Positions 7,469-16,400 of a DNA stretch of 64,000 nt are shown one piece after another. This DNA comes from CAZDDB01 sp963843285. Its GTDB lineage: Bacteria; Acidobacteriota; HRBIN11; JAKEFK01. The notes beneath the pieces are model-generated. The model saw nothing but the letters and a program-made list of their open reading frames with translations. It was not told the origin of the DNA and made no database searches. The stretch covers positions 434,001-498,000 of the forward strand of contig CAWJJO010000002.1 of assembly GCA_963843285.1 (NCBI GenBank), given 5' to 3'. The translations under genes and the position numbers were made by a program. Each line of letters starts with the position of its first letter. Position 1 is the stretch's first letter.

Positions 7469-9319
7469 TTGAGATCCTTAAGACGCCTGGTGCTTGCATT
7501 CCCCTGCGTGCTGTATGCCGCAACGGTAAATGCTGCTGAGGCAGGTCCCGGATTCCGTACTGATCTCGGCCTCTTCGGGGGCATTCTGGACTTTCTCGGC
7601 TCGAACGCGTTCGTCCTTCTGTTCCTCACGCTGGCCCTTGGATCGCTCCTGGGCCGAATGAAGCTCGGATTCCTGAAGCTTGGATCTACGGCCGGAACAC
7701 TCATTGTGGGCATTGCACTCAGCGTTTGGGCCTATCTCGGATACGGCGTTCGATATGCAGTACCAGGCCTTCTCACTACGGTGTTTTTGAATCTGTTCAT
7801 GTTTGCGGTTGGCATGAAGGTCGGGCCTCAGTTTTTTGCAGGCCTTCGGAAAGACGGAGTCAAAGGCGTAGTGATCGCGGTTGTTGTGGCGTTGCTAAAC
7901 TTTGGGATTGTTCTGGCAGGCGCCAAAATCTCCGGGCTCCTTCCCGGTTTTGCGCCAGGGCTCATCTCCGGGAGCATGACAGACACTGCTGTGATCGGTG
8001 TGACCACGGGGGCCATTGAGAGCGGCTCGTATAAGCCCCCTTCCGGCATCACCGCAGCTCAGGTCTCTGGCAACATCGCGGCAGCTTATGCTGTCACGTT
8101 CCTCTTCTCTCTGATCGGCATCATTCTCCTGGTACGATATCTGCCTCGACTTCTGAAGCTGGATGTTCAGGCTGCCGCGCGCGAAGCGGAGGCGAGTTAT
8201 GGTGGCAGCCATCTGCCTCTTTCGGGCAGCGAGGCCGCTTATGACCAGGATCTGGTTTCTATAGATGTGCGGGCTTACCGGGTCGAGACAGACGAAGTCG
8301 CAGGTCTCTCTGTTCATGACATCTCATTGCGAGCGGACGTCCCCGTTTTACAGGTGCTGCGCGGAAACGAGCCATTGGATCTATCTACGAATCCAGTAGT
8401 AGAGAGGGAAGATATCATCACCGTGGTAGCAGACGTCGGCCGGCTCGTCAGCGGTGAGCAACCCAGCGTCGGCCTCGAAGTGGCGATCGATCGGACGCTG
8501 GGTGCAGACCTGGAGGTTGCAGACCTCGTGCTCACACGAAAGGAATTCGACGGCATGACCCTGCAGGAGGCGACGGATCGCGTGCGCAGGACCCTCTCAC
8601 CCGGAGTGGAACGGCCCGGACGTTTGTTCCACCCTGTAGCCATGATCCGGGACGGAGAGCAAATTCCTGTCTGGCCTGGAATGCAATTGAATCGCGGTGA
8701 TATCATGCGAATCCTGGGCCAGCGGGAGAGGATTAATGCGGTGGGCAAACTGGTGGGCGCTGTGGTGCGTCACACCACGGAGTCCGACATCCTCACCCTG
8801 GCTCTGGGATTGGTCATCGGATATGTTGCCGGCTCTCTCCGGGTAACGATCGGCCACATTCCGTTCGCACTCGGCGCGCCGGCTGGTGTGATGCTTGCAG
8901 GCATCGTGATCAGTGCGTTGCGCGCGCGAAATCCCTTGTTTGGAAAGCCGGTCTCTGAGGGGGCTCGCAGTTTGTTGCAGGCACTTGGACTCGACGGCTT
9001 CATCGCAGTGGTGGCTATCAATTCGGGTCCCAATGTTGCGAGCGCATTCACGAGCGGACGCGTATTCAATTTGCTTGCGATCGGAATCGTCGGGGCCCTT
9101 GTTCCGCCCCTTGTTGGCTGGGTTGTCGGACGCCGGCTTTTCAATCTCAACGCGGCCATTCTCATGGGAACGATTTGCGGCGCACGCCATTCGACCCCTG
9201 CTTTAAAAGCCGCCCAGGAGGAATGCGACAGCGCCATTCCCGCTGTCGGCTATCCGGTTGCCTACGCCATTTCTTCCGTGCTCGTTCTCATCCTGGGCTA
9301 CCTGGCCCTGTTCTTGTAG
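7469..9319 (+). CDS. AspT/YidE-type transporter with central RCK_C domains (AAEx family)
   Basis: The 616 residues have two membrane halves (about 35-230 and 430-616, each five or six helices) around two cytosolic TrkA-C/RCK_C regulatory domains (about 255-420). This is the layout of the aspartate:alanine exchanger family and of YidE/YbjL. Repeated transporter motifs appear in both halves: GSMTDTAVIGVTTGAIESG and GTICGARHSTPALKAAQ. The substrate is likely a dicarboxylate or amino acid but cannot be read from sequence. The start is uncertain: TTG 7469 lies 14 bases after AGGAGG, while the ATG placed correctly at 7455 stops after five codons in another frame. Confidence 0.88.
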   Translation: MRSLRRLVLAFPCVLYAATVNAAEAGPGFRTDLGLFGGILDFLGSNAFVLLFLTLALGSLLGRMKLGFLKLGSTAGTLIVGIALSVWAYLGYGVRYAVPGLLTTVFLNLFMFAVGMKVGPQFFAGLRKDGVKGVVIAVVVALLNFGIVLAGAKISGLLPGFAPGLISGSMTDTAVIGVTTGAIESGSYKPPSGITAAQVSGNIAAAYAVTFLFSLIGIILLVRYLPRLLKLDVQAAAREAEASYGGSHLPLSGSEAAYDQDLVSIDVRAYRVETDEVAGLSVHDISLRADVPVLQVLRGNEPLDLSTNPVVEREDIITVVADVGRLVSGEQPSVGLEVAIDRTLGADLEVADLVLTRKEFDGMTLQEATDRVRRTLSPGVERPGRLFHPVAMIRDGEQIPVWPGMQLNRGDIMRILGQRERINAVGKLVGAVVRHTTESDILTLALGLVIGYVAGSLRVTIGHIPFALGAPAGVMLAGIVISALRARNPLFGKPVSEGARSLLQALGLDGFIAVVAINSGPNVASAFTSGRVFNLLAIGIVGALVPPLVGWVVGRRLFNLNAAILMGTICGARHSTPALKAAQEECDSAIPAVGYPVAYAISSVLVLILGYLALFL

Positions 9320-9347
9320 GACGGGAACCGCGATTGAATTTACTTGA

Positions 9348-9510
9348 TTACTTTTCCGGGCTTGCCTCCAGGTACTGCAGCATTCGTGGCGTATCGATGT
9401 AGGCTTCAAAACGTACGGCTTTTCCATTAACGAGTTTCCAGATATGCACGGCGGCGACTTCAAGGCTTAGGGAGTCGCATTCAAACGATTTCTGCTGAAG
9501 AACCCACCGG
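9348..9510 (-). pseudogene. C-terminal remnant of a SnoaL/NTF2-like protein
   Basis: About 53 codons ending at TAA (9348-9350) read EVAAVHIWKLVNGKAVRFEA and continue with YIDTPRMLQYLEAS. This is the last strand pair and helix of SnoaL-like (NTF2 fold) proteins. The rest of the domain and any start codon are missing, because the frame runs directly into the 3' end of the malic enzyme gene. It appears to be a relic truncated by recombination. No activity is expected. Confidence 0.6.
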
Positions 9511-11127
9511 TTAATAATGCGGACTGTACATGAAGTCCGATATATGTTTCTTCAAGTCTTCTGGACGTTCATTTTTTGCCAATCCCATGCTGTATGCCTT
9601 GTCGGCCACGCTCACGGCTATCGCGTGCGATATCTTCCTGAGATCCGTCAACGGAGGATATAACGAGCCGAGCAGAATCTCCTTTTCCTCAACAAGTCCC
9701 GCAAGTGTCCGCGCGGCAGTCAGAAAGAATTCATCAGGAATCATTGTCGCGTTAGAGATAACCGCTCCTAAACCAACTCCCGGAAAAACGTATGCGTTGT
9801 TCCCCTGGCCAGGGCGGAATTCCCGGCCATTGTAATGGATCCTGCCAAAAGGGCTTCCGCTGGAAAAAATGGCCTGGCCGCGGCTCCACGTGTAAGCCTG
9901 CTCAGCAGTGCACTCCGCTTTTGATGTGGGATTGGAAAGAGCAAAAATCACCGGACGTTCGTTAATGGCGCTCATGTGCTCAACGACTTCCTGAGTAAAA
10001 GTGCCCGGCGCCCCCGTAGCACCGATCAAAACATGGGGTTTTATGGCATCGATGGCTTCTACAAAATTCATTGGCCTGTGGTCGTGCGCGTACGGAAGAT
10101 TGTGCTCCATCAGGTCCTTCCTGCCGGAAACCACCAGCCCGTTTACGTCCACAAACCACAAACGCTTACGAGATTCCTCAGGGCTGAGTCCTTCCTCATG
10201 GTAGGCGGATACCATCAAGTCGGCGATTCCCGTGGCGGCGGATCCTGCTCCCAGAAACATGATTCGCAAATCCGAAAATTTCATGCCGGTGATCCTGGTG
10301 GAGGCATACACTCCCGCCAGCACCACGGCTGCCGTGCCTTGAATATCATCGTTGAAACAAAGCACGCGATTCCTGTATTTCTTTAAAAGCGCGTATGCTT
10401 TTGGAGTCAGGAAATCTTCAAACTGGATCAGAGCGTTGGGATATAACTTTCGCACAGCGCGGACAAACTCCTCAACAATGGCGAAGTATGCCTTGCCTTC
10501 AATTCGCCTGTGTGGATAGCCCAGGTACAAAACGTCATCCAGGTTTTCCTGGTTATTGGTTCCCATATCGAGCATCACCGGCAAACAGTACTGCGGAGGG
10601 ATCCCCCCGCACGCGCTGTACAACGCAAGCTTTCCGATGGGAATTCCCATCCCGTTTGCACCTAGGTCACCCAAACCGAGAATTCGCTGGCCATCCGTGA
10701 CTACGATCACCCGGATATCCTTTGCCGGCCAGTTTTTGAGGATCTTCCTGATCTGCCCCTTGTCCTCAGGTGTAATGAAGAAGCCCTTGGGTTCCCTGGC
10801 AATGTGAGAGTACTCTTTGCAGGCCTGCCCCACTGTCGGGGTATAAATCAGAGGCATGATTTCTTCGACATGGTCAATGCACAAGCGGTAAAATAGCCGT
10901 TCGTTGCGTTCTTGAAGCGCAGACAACAACATGTACTTGTCGATGTCCTTCGGCGTTCGCCGGAGGACCTCCATCGCCCGTTCCACCAACTGCTGCTGGC
11001 TGACAACCGAATAGGGCAACAGGCCTCTCAGTCCAAACTGTTCTCTCTCTTCGGGGGTGAATGCAATGGCCTTGTTCAATCCCTTGTCGCGTAATATATC
11101 AAATCCCTTTTTCTTCCTTGAAGTCAT
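9511..11127 (-). CDS. maeA: NAD(P)-dependent malic enzyme
   Basis: This cytosolic enzyme oxidatively decarboxylates malate to pyruvate with NAD or NADP reduction. The 538 residues match the large-subunit class found in E. coli MaeA and eukaryotes. Visible motifs: LIYTPTVGQACKEYS with the catalytic Tyr, the GLGDLGANGMGIPIGKLALY block, metal ligands in QFEDF and CFNDDIQGTA, and the Rossmann motif FLGAGSAATGIADL. Cofactor choice cannot be settled by eye. The ATG at 11127 has no strong ribosome site close by. It sits alone, flanked by gene relics on both sides. Confidence 0.95.
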   Translation of the reverse strand: MTSRKKKGFDILRDKGLNKAIAFTPEEREQFGLRGLLPYSVVSQQQLVERAMEVLRRTPKDIDKYMLLSALQERNERLFYRLCIDHVEEIMPLIYTPTVGQACKEYSHIAREPKGFFITPEDKGQIRKILKNWPAKDIRVIVVTDGQRILGLGDLGANGMGIPIGKLALYSACGGIPPQYCLPVMLDMGTNNQENLDDVLYLGYPHRRIEGKAYFAIVEEFVRAVRKLYPNALIQFEDFLTPKAYALLKKYRNRVLCFNDDIQGTAAVVLAGVYASTRITGMKFSDLRIMFLGAGSAATGIADLMVSAYHEEGLSPEESRKRLWFVDVNGLVVSGRKDLMEHNLPYAHDHRPMNFVEAIDAIKPHVLIGATGAPGTFTQEVVEHMSAINERPVIFALSNPTSKAECTAEQAYTWSRGQAIFSSGSPFGRIHYNGREFRPGQGNNAYVFPGVGLGAVISNATMIPDEFFLTAARTLAGLVEEKEILLGSLYPPLTDLRKISHAIAVSVADKAYSMGLAKNERPEDLKKHISDFMYSPHY

Positions 11128-11193
11128 GAATCACCTTCTTTGATTTTGCGACTGCAGTCCCGTTTTATTCATCATGCGCGTTTGCTTTGCAAT

Positions 11194-11404
11194 CTACTGA
11201 ATGTGCAACGGGTCCTCACCTTCGAGCAGTTCGGAAACAATATACGGCGCGCCGCCCCCTAACTCTGCAAAGTGGGTGCCAATGTCGTGAACTGTCAAAA
11301 TTTTGGGATGATTGAGAGCAGAAGTCGTCAGCGCTTCCAACTCAAAACGCCGGATGCGATCTTGATCACTATAATGCGACAGATTGATGTGGGCAAGAGC
11401 TCGT
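11194..11404 (-). pseudogene. Relic of a PknB-type Ser/Thr protein kinase N-lobe
   Basis: One frame reads LSHYSDQDRIRRFELEALTT and SALNHPKILTVHDIGTHF, then APYIVSELLEGEDPL and stop. This is the helix-C Glu region and hinge of bacterial Hanks-type kinases of the kind frequent in Acidobacteriota. The glycine loop, catalytic lysine and whole C-lobe are absent. The frame begins after an in-frame stop upstream, so it is a fragment. The following 280 bases up to 11680 hold no recognisable gene. Confidence 0.7.
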
Positions 11405-11680
11405 TAGTCATCCCAAAATTCGCCCGGCAAGTACATCCTATTGTATCCCCAGTTCGGTCGGTTCCAGCGATCCAGGTTTCAAAGGATGATATTGCCCGTC
11501 GACTCCGTAATCCCGTAGCCTTCTCCTTTATTCCGTGTACCCCGTAGTCTGGGTAAAAGCCACGGTTTCGTAATCATCGCTCGAATAGTGATCGACCCTG
11601 TAAAAAGCGAATAGCTTAGCAGGCCTGGAAATCTTTGGATGCATTCCAGCGGTTCCTGCGCAGTACCAACGTTGAATGGA
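11405..11680. other. Degenerate spacer without recognised gene
   Basis: No reading frame here resembles a known family. Short minus-strand frames (for example one ending FTQTTGYTE then stop) look like eroded coding sequence because they sit between two other remnants, but I cannot name the parent. Confidence 0.3.
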
Positions 11681-13222
11681 TCAGGGTTTCTGAATCGAGG
11701 AAAGACGTTCCTTGAGTCCAAGCGTTTCCAGAATTTCTGGCTCGTTTTCCTCCATCGCCAGGGAAACATGGCAGGTTTCGCAATCCTGCGCGATCGTGCT
11801 CCCATCGCTGGATGTGTGTTCCGAATCGTGACATCGAAAACAGCCAGGAAAATCCGTATGGCCCAGGTTATTCTGATAGGTTCCCCACGTTACCTTCAGA
11901 TCCGGAAAAACATTTCGCGCATAAATCCTGGCTACATTGTCCGCCGCCAGCTGGATATCAGGCGTTCTGGCCTGATAAATTGCGGGATAGTAGTTTTTGT
12001 AGAAATCAACAATTGCAACGTGAATTTTTTTCGCCGCTTCCTCGCTTGTTGAATATTCGGTTTTCAAAATCTCAACGCTTTTCTTTTTCAAATAGGGCAG
12101 CGTTGTGGGCAGAAGTCCTCCCATCATCGCGCGATCGACAGCAGTGCCGGGCAGTTCGAACGTGTGCGTGGGCCTGTTGTGGCAATCAACGCACTGCATT
12201 TGAATCAACGGCAACTTCTCGTCCGACTGGCTTGCTTCCGCAGATCGGTATACTTTGTTCTGACCGGTGTTCTTGTTGCGATATTTCACGATAGGAATTT
12301 TTTGCCGTTTCGAATCGATCGCGGCGAACGATATTTCGATGCCCGGAGCGAAGTGGCTTCCATGAATTCCTTTTGTGCGGCTACCGCCAATCAGCATCAA
12401 CAGCACGGACTGACTTTGCGTGTTTGCTTCATCTTCCGCAACACGCGTAACAACCCGCAAGCGGACCGCCGCAAACTTTTCAGCCCAGTGGCACTGTTCA
12501 CATGTCTCCTTTGACGGGACGAGGCGTCCCGATTCTATTGCCGAAGGAATGGGGCTGGGCTCGCGGTTCATCATCACTTCGATGAGCTGTCTTGTCCCCG
12601 CCATTTTGCTTTCGATCCACCCCCCTCCGCCCGGCCTTACATGGCATTCCACGCATTCCACTCTGGCGTGGGGAGAAAATTGATGCGCCGTGAATTCCGG
12701 TTTCATCACGTGACAGCTCTGCCCGCAGAACTGCACCGATTCCATGTGCTCTACGGCGCGATACGTGAACTGCGTGCCGACCACCACATTCACTGCGGTT
12801 ACGATTCCGAGAAACCAAAGCAGACGCCGAAGCGCGGCTTTCGGGTCAGAGATTTGGGTTTGAATGCGCCTCTTAATGCGGCGCTTCGCAACAAGCATTC
12901 CCGCGGGCACCAGAATCAATCCCAGAAAAAAGATGAGCGGAATGATCACGAAGACAACAATCCCGATATAAGGATTGTCGGCGCCTTTGTGGGTATGCAA
13001 CGGGAGTACAAACACCCAGGAAATCAGACCTGTCCCGATCAGAGCCAGGCCGGCCAGACTGATCCAATGACTGGTGACAAGCAACAAGAAAGGCTTGTCT
13101 TTGAACGAGGGATTCTCTTCGAGGGCAGTCACCTCACCTACTTCACCAAAAAACATCATGACCACCCTGGCAGCAAATGTCAACACTTGAATTCCAATCC
13201 GTAATACCTTCAAAAGAAACAA
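11681..13222 (-). CDS. Membrane-anchored multihaem cytochrome c, NapC/NirT-like
   Basis: The protein (513 residues) has three or four N-terminal membrane helices (about 10-30, 45-70, 85-110 and 132-152) and a periplasmic part with six haem motifs in order: CGQSCH (a CX3CH site), CVECH, CEQCH, CVDCH, CFRCH and CETCH. The NapC/NirT-like section (EHMESVQFCGQSCHVMKP, SPHARVECVECHV) would pass quinol electrons to periplasmic acceptors. The partner reductase is not in the window. The start is uncertain: GGAGG suits TTG 13213 better than TTG 13222. The 3' end of this gene was copied into the chimera at 7.3 kb. Confidence 0.9.
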   Translation of the reverse strand: MFLLKVLRIGIQVLTFAARVVMMFFGEVGEVTALEENPSFKDKPFLLLVTSHWISLAGLALIGTGLISWVFVLPLHTHKGADNPYIGIVVFVIIPLIFFLGLILVPAGMLVAKRRIKRRIQTQISDPKAALRRLLWFLGIVTAVNVVVGTQFTYRAVEHMESVQFCGQSCHVMKPEFTAHQFSPHARVECVECHVRPGGGGWIESKMAGTRQLIEVMMNREPSPIPSAIESGRLVPSKETCEQCHWAEKFAAVRLRVVTRVAEDEANTQSQSVLLMLIGGSRTKGIHGSHFAPGIEISFAAIDSKRQKIPIVKYRNKNTGQNKVYRSAEASQSDEKLPLIQMQCVDCHNRPTHTFELPGTAVDRAMMGGLLPTTLPYLKKKSVEILKTEYSTSEEAAKKIHVAIVDFYKNYYPAIYQARTPDIQLAADNVARIYARNVFPDLKVTWGTYQNNLGHTDFPGCFRCHDSEHTSSDGSTIAQDCETCHVSLAMEENEPEILETLGLKERLSSIQKP

Positions 13223-13602
13223 ACCTCCAAAACAGTGAATAAGCTAAAGCTCAATTTCCTGTTTGAAGGGAAAAGGAGTTTTTTCGGGGTGTCTTTGTCG
13301 ATAAACTTTTTCCTGTTTTTGAACGCACGGCTGCCGCACAATCGGCCAGCAGTTTCAGAAATGTGCCGTCGATCAGCAAACAGTTTCAGCCGTCGACAAA
13401 AGCAGCCTCTAGACAGGTTAGAATCGACAGCTCAATGAGTATGCTCTTTATCCCGGCAGAGCAAACTACAATCAACAGGCCACTTTACGGTCGTCAATTG
13501 CGGTTGACAGGTGAAGCGGCGTGAGGGGGACGAGTCCGGATCGGAAAACGACAAGACCGCAATTCAGGTTATACATGAGCTGACCTTAGTAACGATGAGC
13601 GA
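13223..13602. other. 380-base gap with no supported gene
   Basis: This should hold the promoter of the cytochrome gene (reading left). A GGAGG ribosome site for that gene lies at its left edge. A short inverted pair, AATTGCGG near 13495 and CCGCAATT near 13557, is visible but unremarkable. I see no RNA gene. Confidence 0.4.
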
Positions 13603-14547
13603 CTATTCTGCTCCTACCGGGGTCCATGACTCATCCGGATCGAAAAGTTCCAACTTTTTAAATTCATCCGATGTATTTGCCCCAAAATCCTTTTCATAAA
13701 CTACGCCGTCATTACTGACGATGAAGCTCTTTACTCCTGTGACACCATATTCTGCAGGCGCAGCTGCTAACGCGAAGCCGCCAATAATGGCACCTTTCAC
13801 GACGTAATCCATTTGTCCGAGCGGAGCAGCGGGCCCTTGTCCTTTTAAAACTTTGAAGTAATAGCCGTGGTAAGGAAGTCCTTGCGTGTAACCCTGTTCG
13901 ATCGCTTTCGCCACATTCTCACCGATCGGTCCCTCCCATTTGCCATCTGCCGTTTGCCAGGCAAGTCCATCCTGTTTACCCGGAGTGCTGATGATTCGCC
14001 GTGCATACTGGTTGACTGTGGAGTTATCATGTTTCTGTTCTGCGTAGTCTTCCTGAGCTTCTACAAAACCACGACAGATTTCGATCGCATCGAGTTCATT
14101 GCCTCCGATGCGACGATACGTGAGTTCCGTTCTTCCAACAGCAGTATCAAAAAACCATTTGCCATTCTTTTTCACCAGAGGAATTGCAAAAGGCCACTTC
14201 TCATTGCCGATGAGCAAAACAGCATGATTTTTATTTTTCGGATCAATGGAGACCGATTTTTTCTCATGCGCAAGATCAGCAAAAGTCTTGGCTATTTCTT
14301 TATCGCGCGGGGCTTCCGCTGTGATCACGAGATCCTTTGCATCGGGACCTAAAATTTTTTCAAGAGCTGCCGTATCAAATGTGTCAGCTGCCGTAATCAA
14401 TGAGTTCACAGCTTCTTCAGGAGTTGCAAATGCCTGTCCTTGTGGTGCAACGGGAGCATTTGCAGTTGGCTGTTCTGCAGAAACGATTCCAGGCAACAGA
14501 AGGCAAGCAAACAGAACGATTAAATAATCTATTGAATTCGTTTTCAT
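13603..14547 (-). CDS. DUF2950 family exported protein
   Basis: The 314-residue protein has a signal peptide (MKTNSIDYLIVLFACLLLPG) and the DUF2950 domain. Typical blocks are QAFATPEEAVNSLI, DTAVGRTELTYRRIGGNE, FVEAQEDYA and GYYFKVLKGQGPAAPLG. The function is unknown; the family is usually paired with DUF3300, as here. I prefer ATG 14547, which has GGGAG 8 bases upstream and a clean signal peptide. ATG 14565 also has GGAGG upstream and would add six residues. It starts within 25 bases of the DUF3300 stop, so the two form an operon. A periplasmic or envelope role is likely. Confidence 0.9.
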   Translation of the reverse strand: MKTNSIDYLIVLFACLLLPGIVSAEQPTANAPVAPQGQAFATPEEAVNSLITAADTFDTAALEKILGPDAKDLVITAEAPRDKEIAKTFADLAHEKKSVSIDPKNKNHAVLLIGNEKWPFAIPLVKKNGKWFFDTAVGRTELTYRRIGGNELDAIEICRGFVEAQEDYAEQKHDNSTVNQYARRIISTPGKQDGLAWQTADGKWEGPIGENVAKAIEQGYTQGLPYHGYYFKVLKGQGPAAPLGQMDYVVKGAIIGGFALAAAPAEYGVTGVKSFIVSNDGVVYEKDFGANTSDEFKKLELFDPDESWTPVGAE

Positions 14548-14570
14548 AATCATTCTCCCAATCATGATTC

Positions 14571-15911
14571 TTACCTCCGCCGCCCGCCGCCACGTGATCC
14601 CATGCTTCGGGACCCTCGACTGCTGCTGCCACGGGAATAGGATCCGCTATAACCTCCACGCGAACCACTCCCAAATGCATTCCTGCTGTTGCTGGTCCCG
14701 TAACTGCGGGACATGTCACGGCTACCGATGCGATCAGAACTGCCCCTGTACGAGGAGCGATTGCCAGATCCATATGTGGAGGGACGACTGTAACTTGATC
14801 CGCTCCGGTTGTAAGACGAACGGTTGCTTGCACCCGACCCGCTGCGGTTATATGTTGAGGGACTGCTGGATCGGGATCCGCTTCGATTGGCGCTTTGAAG
14901 ATTTCCACCAGATCTGCTTACTTGCTGCCGCGCATTCTGCTGCCGGCTGGATAGGGAGTCTCCGCGCGCTTGACCTCCATATTTATTCGCCGTTGTCCGA
15001 TCCGGATAGGGCGTCCCGCCACGATTCTGCGGATTGTGCTGCCAATTCTGGCGATTCCCGCTTCCACGATTTCCCCGATTCTGGGGATTGACCTGGTTCC
15101 GATTGCCTCGATCGATATTGGTGTTGCGATTGAAGTTGTTATCAATATCGATGTCGATGTCACCACTTCCCCAACCGCAGCCCCATCCCCAACCGCCGCC
15201 GCTCCCCCAGAATGCGCCCATGGCAAAACCAGCACCCCATGCAATTGCCGCACCTGCATAGTAACCGGCGGGAGGATAATAAATAGATGGATAGGGGTAG
15301 TAAGGATAAACAGGCGGGCCGTACACCACAACCGGATCGTAGCTGGGAACATAAATCACTTCTGGATTCGCTTGCTGAATCACAATAACTTCTTTTTTCT
15401 CGATTACTTGTGTTTCTACTTTGACCTGTTCACCTGATTCCAAGTTTCCTTTGTCTTTCGCTTTCTTGCGCATCCGCTGTACTGCGCCCATCACGTCGCT
15501 TTGCTGAGCCAAAAAAGCGTTACCCAGATCAGTGGTCCATTGAATATCCTCCGCCAGACGCTTTACCACGTCCGGCAATCCGGCCATTGCTTGAACACTG
15601 GGGTCCCAGGGCTGCTTCATCATCGCATCTGCGAGCTCTTTGTCTTTTAAATTCGGGTTTTTCTGCATCCACTGGTAAAGCTGAATAATTTCCAGTGGAT
15701 AAGTGGAAGCGGCTAAAGTTTGAGCCAGCATTGGATCCGGATAGAGGGCGATTGGAGCAACAAGAGAATCCAGTTGATCAGCCGGAATTTTTGGGCCTTT
15801 CTGTTCCGTAGATGTCGCAGGCGTTTGCTGCTGCGCTACCAAAAATCCCGAAAGAGAGATCACGAAACAAAACACGACCAACTTTCGAAGCAAACAGGTT
15901 CTTGATTTCAT
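14571..15911 (-). CDS. DUF3300 family exported protein with RS/GS-rich tail
   Basis: A signal peptide (1-26) is followed by the DUF3300 domain (about 42-240): LDSLVAPIALYPDPMLAQTL, STYPLEIIQLYQWMQ, QPWDPSVQAMAGLPDVV and the hydrophobic YVPSYDPVVVYGPP block. Residues 240-446 are low complexity: a Gly/Trp run, an alternating Asp-Ile tract (DIDIDIDNN), then Asn/Arg and Ser/Arg/Gly repeats ending GGGRRR. The strongly basic, disordered tail may bind nucleic acid or anionic envelope polymer (inference). The function is unknown. It is the first gene of the DUF3300-DUF2950 pair. Confidence 0.9.
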   Translation of the reverse strand: MKSRTCLLRKLVVFCFVISLSGFLVAQQQTPATSTEQKGPKIPADQLDSLVAPIALYPDPMLAQTLAASTYPLEIIQLYQWMQKNPNLKDKELADAMMKQPWDPSVQAMAGLPDVVKRLAEDIQWTTDLGNAFLAQQSDVMGAVQRMRKKAKDKGNLESGEQVKVETQVIEKKEVIVIQQANPEVIYVPSYDPVVVYGPPVYPYYPYPSIYYPPAGYYAGAAIAWGAGFAMGAFWGSGGGWGWGCGWGSGDIDIDIDNNFNRNTNIDRGNRNQVNPQNRGNRGSGNRQNWQHNPQNRGGTPYPDRTTANKYGGQARGDSLSSRQQNARQQVSRSGGNLQSANRSGSRSSSPSTYNRSGSGASNRSSYNRSGSSYSRPSTYGSGNRSSYRGSSDRIGSRDMSRSYGTSNSRNAFGSGSRGGYSGSYSRGSSSRGSRSMGSRGGGRRR

Positions 15912-15926
15912 AAAACACCTCGCATA

Positions 15927-16093
15927 CTAATACCGATCGAAATAGTCCTGAATCCTCTTTGCATCCGAAGTCTTCAACAAAGCCAGCTGCAGCAGAGCGC
16001 GCGATTTGGGAGGATTGAGCTCCATGGATGCTACGGGATCGACTAAAGCCTTAATCTGATCTTCAGTAAGGATTTTCTTTTCACGAATGATTT
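15927..16093 (-). pseudogene. Short orphan C-terminal fragment, family not certain
   Basis: A 55-codon minus-strand frame opens right after an in-frame TGA with EIIREKKILTEDQIKALVDP and ends LLKTSDAKRIQDYFDRY at a TAG (15927-15929). The first part looks like a fumarase/aspartase-type C-terminus (REKKILTEEQ), but the rest does not, so I leave it unnamed. No start codon precedes it. It is upstream of the DUF3300 gene on the same strand. Confidence 0.35.
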
Positions 16094-16157
16094 CTCATAG
16101 GAAATTGCTTTTTGGTAAGTCTAATTTGGAGCGATCTTTTGATGAAGCTCAACTGTC

Positions 16158-16203
16158 ATTTTCTCACAATTTTCACTTCGCGGAGTGAAAACTGTGAGAA
16201 AAT
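16158..16203. repeat. 20-bp-stem perfect hairpin
   Basis: ATTTTCTCACAATTTTCACT is followed by a six-base loop (TCGCGG) and its reverse complement with one wobble pair. No T-run follows on either strand, so it is not a textbook terminator. It lies between a fragment of one gene and a fragment of another. I did not see a second copy in the window. Confidence 0.7.
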
Positions 16204-16239
16204 AACCGGCTCTCAGGCAAGAGGGGGAGCAGGAGTGCG

Positions 16240-16400
16240 TCTGCCGAATTCACAGTCCCAGGTTTCGGAATTTCGAGTTCATCCCGCCGAACTATTATGT
16301 CTACGAATTTCTGTTGAAGACTCCTGCGGATTTGGATAAAGAAATGAGACTCTGGTTGAAAGAAGCCTACGCTGTGGGCGAACAGAAGAACATCAACTAA
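16240..16400 (+). pseudogene. C-terminal relic resembling a DUF5655-type protein
   Basis: About 53 codons end at TAA 16398-16400 and read FEFIPPNYYVYEFLLKTPAD then LDKEMRLWLKEAYAVGEQKN. The tail pattern (TPADLD..L..WL.EAYAVG) is like the C-terminus of DUF5655 proteins. No start or upstream domain remains. Its last ten codons are duplicated at about 7055-7084 next to the chimera. Confidence 0.45.

Noticed and set aside
12498..13204. Frames on the plus strand opposite the cytochrome gene
   Set aside because: No recognisable motif; haem motifs are only on the minus strand.
13223..13602. RNA gene or transposase remnant
   Set aside because: No cloverleaf, conserved RNA or transposase motif could be read.
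14564..15437. Cys-rich and Ile/Pro-rich plus-strand frames opposite the DUF3300 gene
   Set aside because: They are shadows of the repetitive Arg/Ser/Gly-coding region.
16158..16203. Rho-independent terminator
   Set aside because: The stem is strong but has no T-run on either side and no gene ends next to it on a matching strand.
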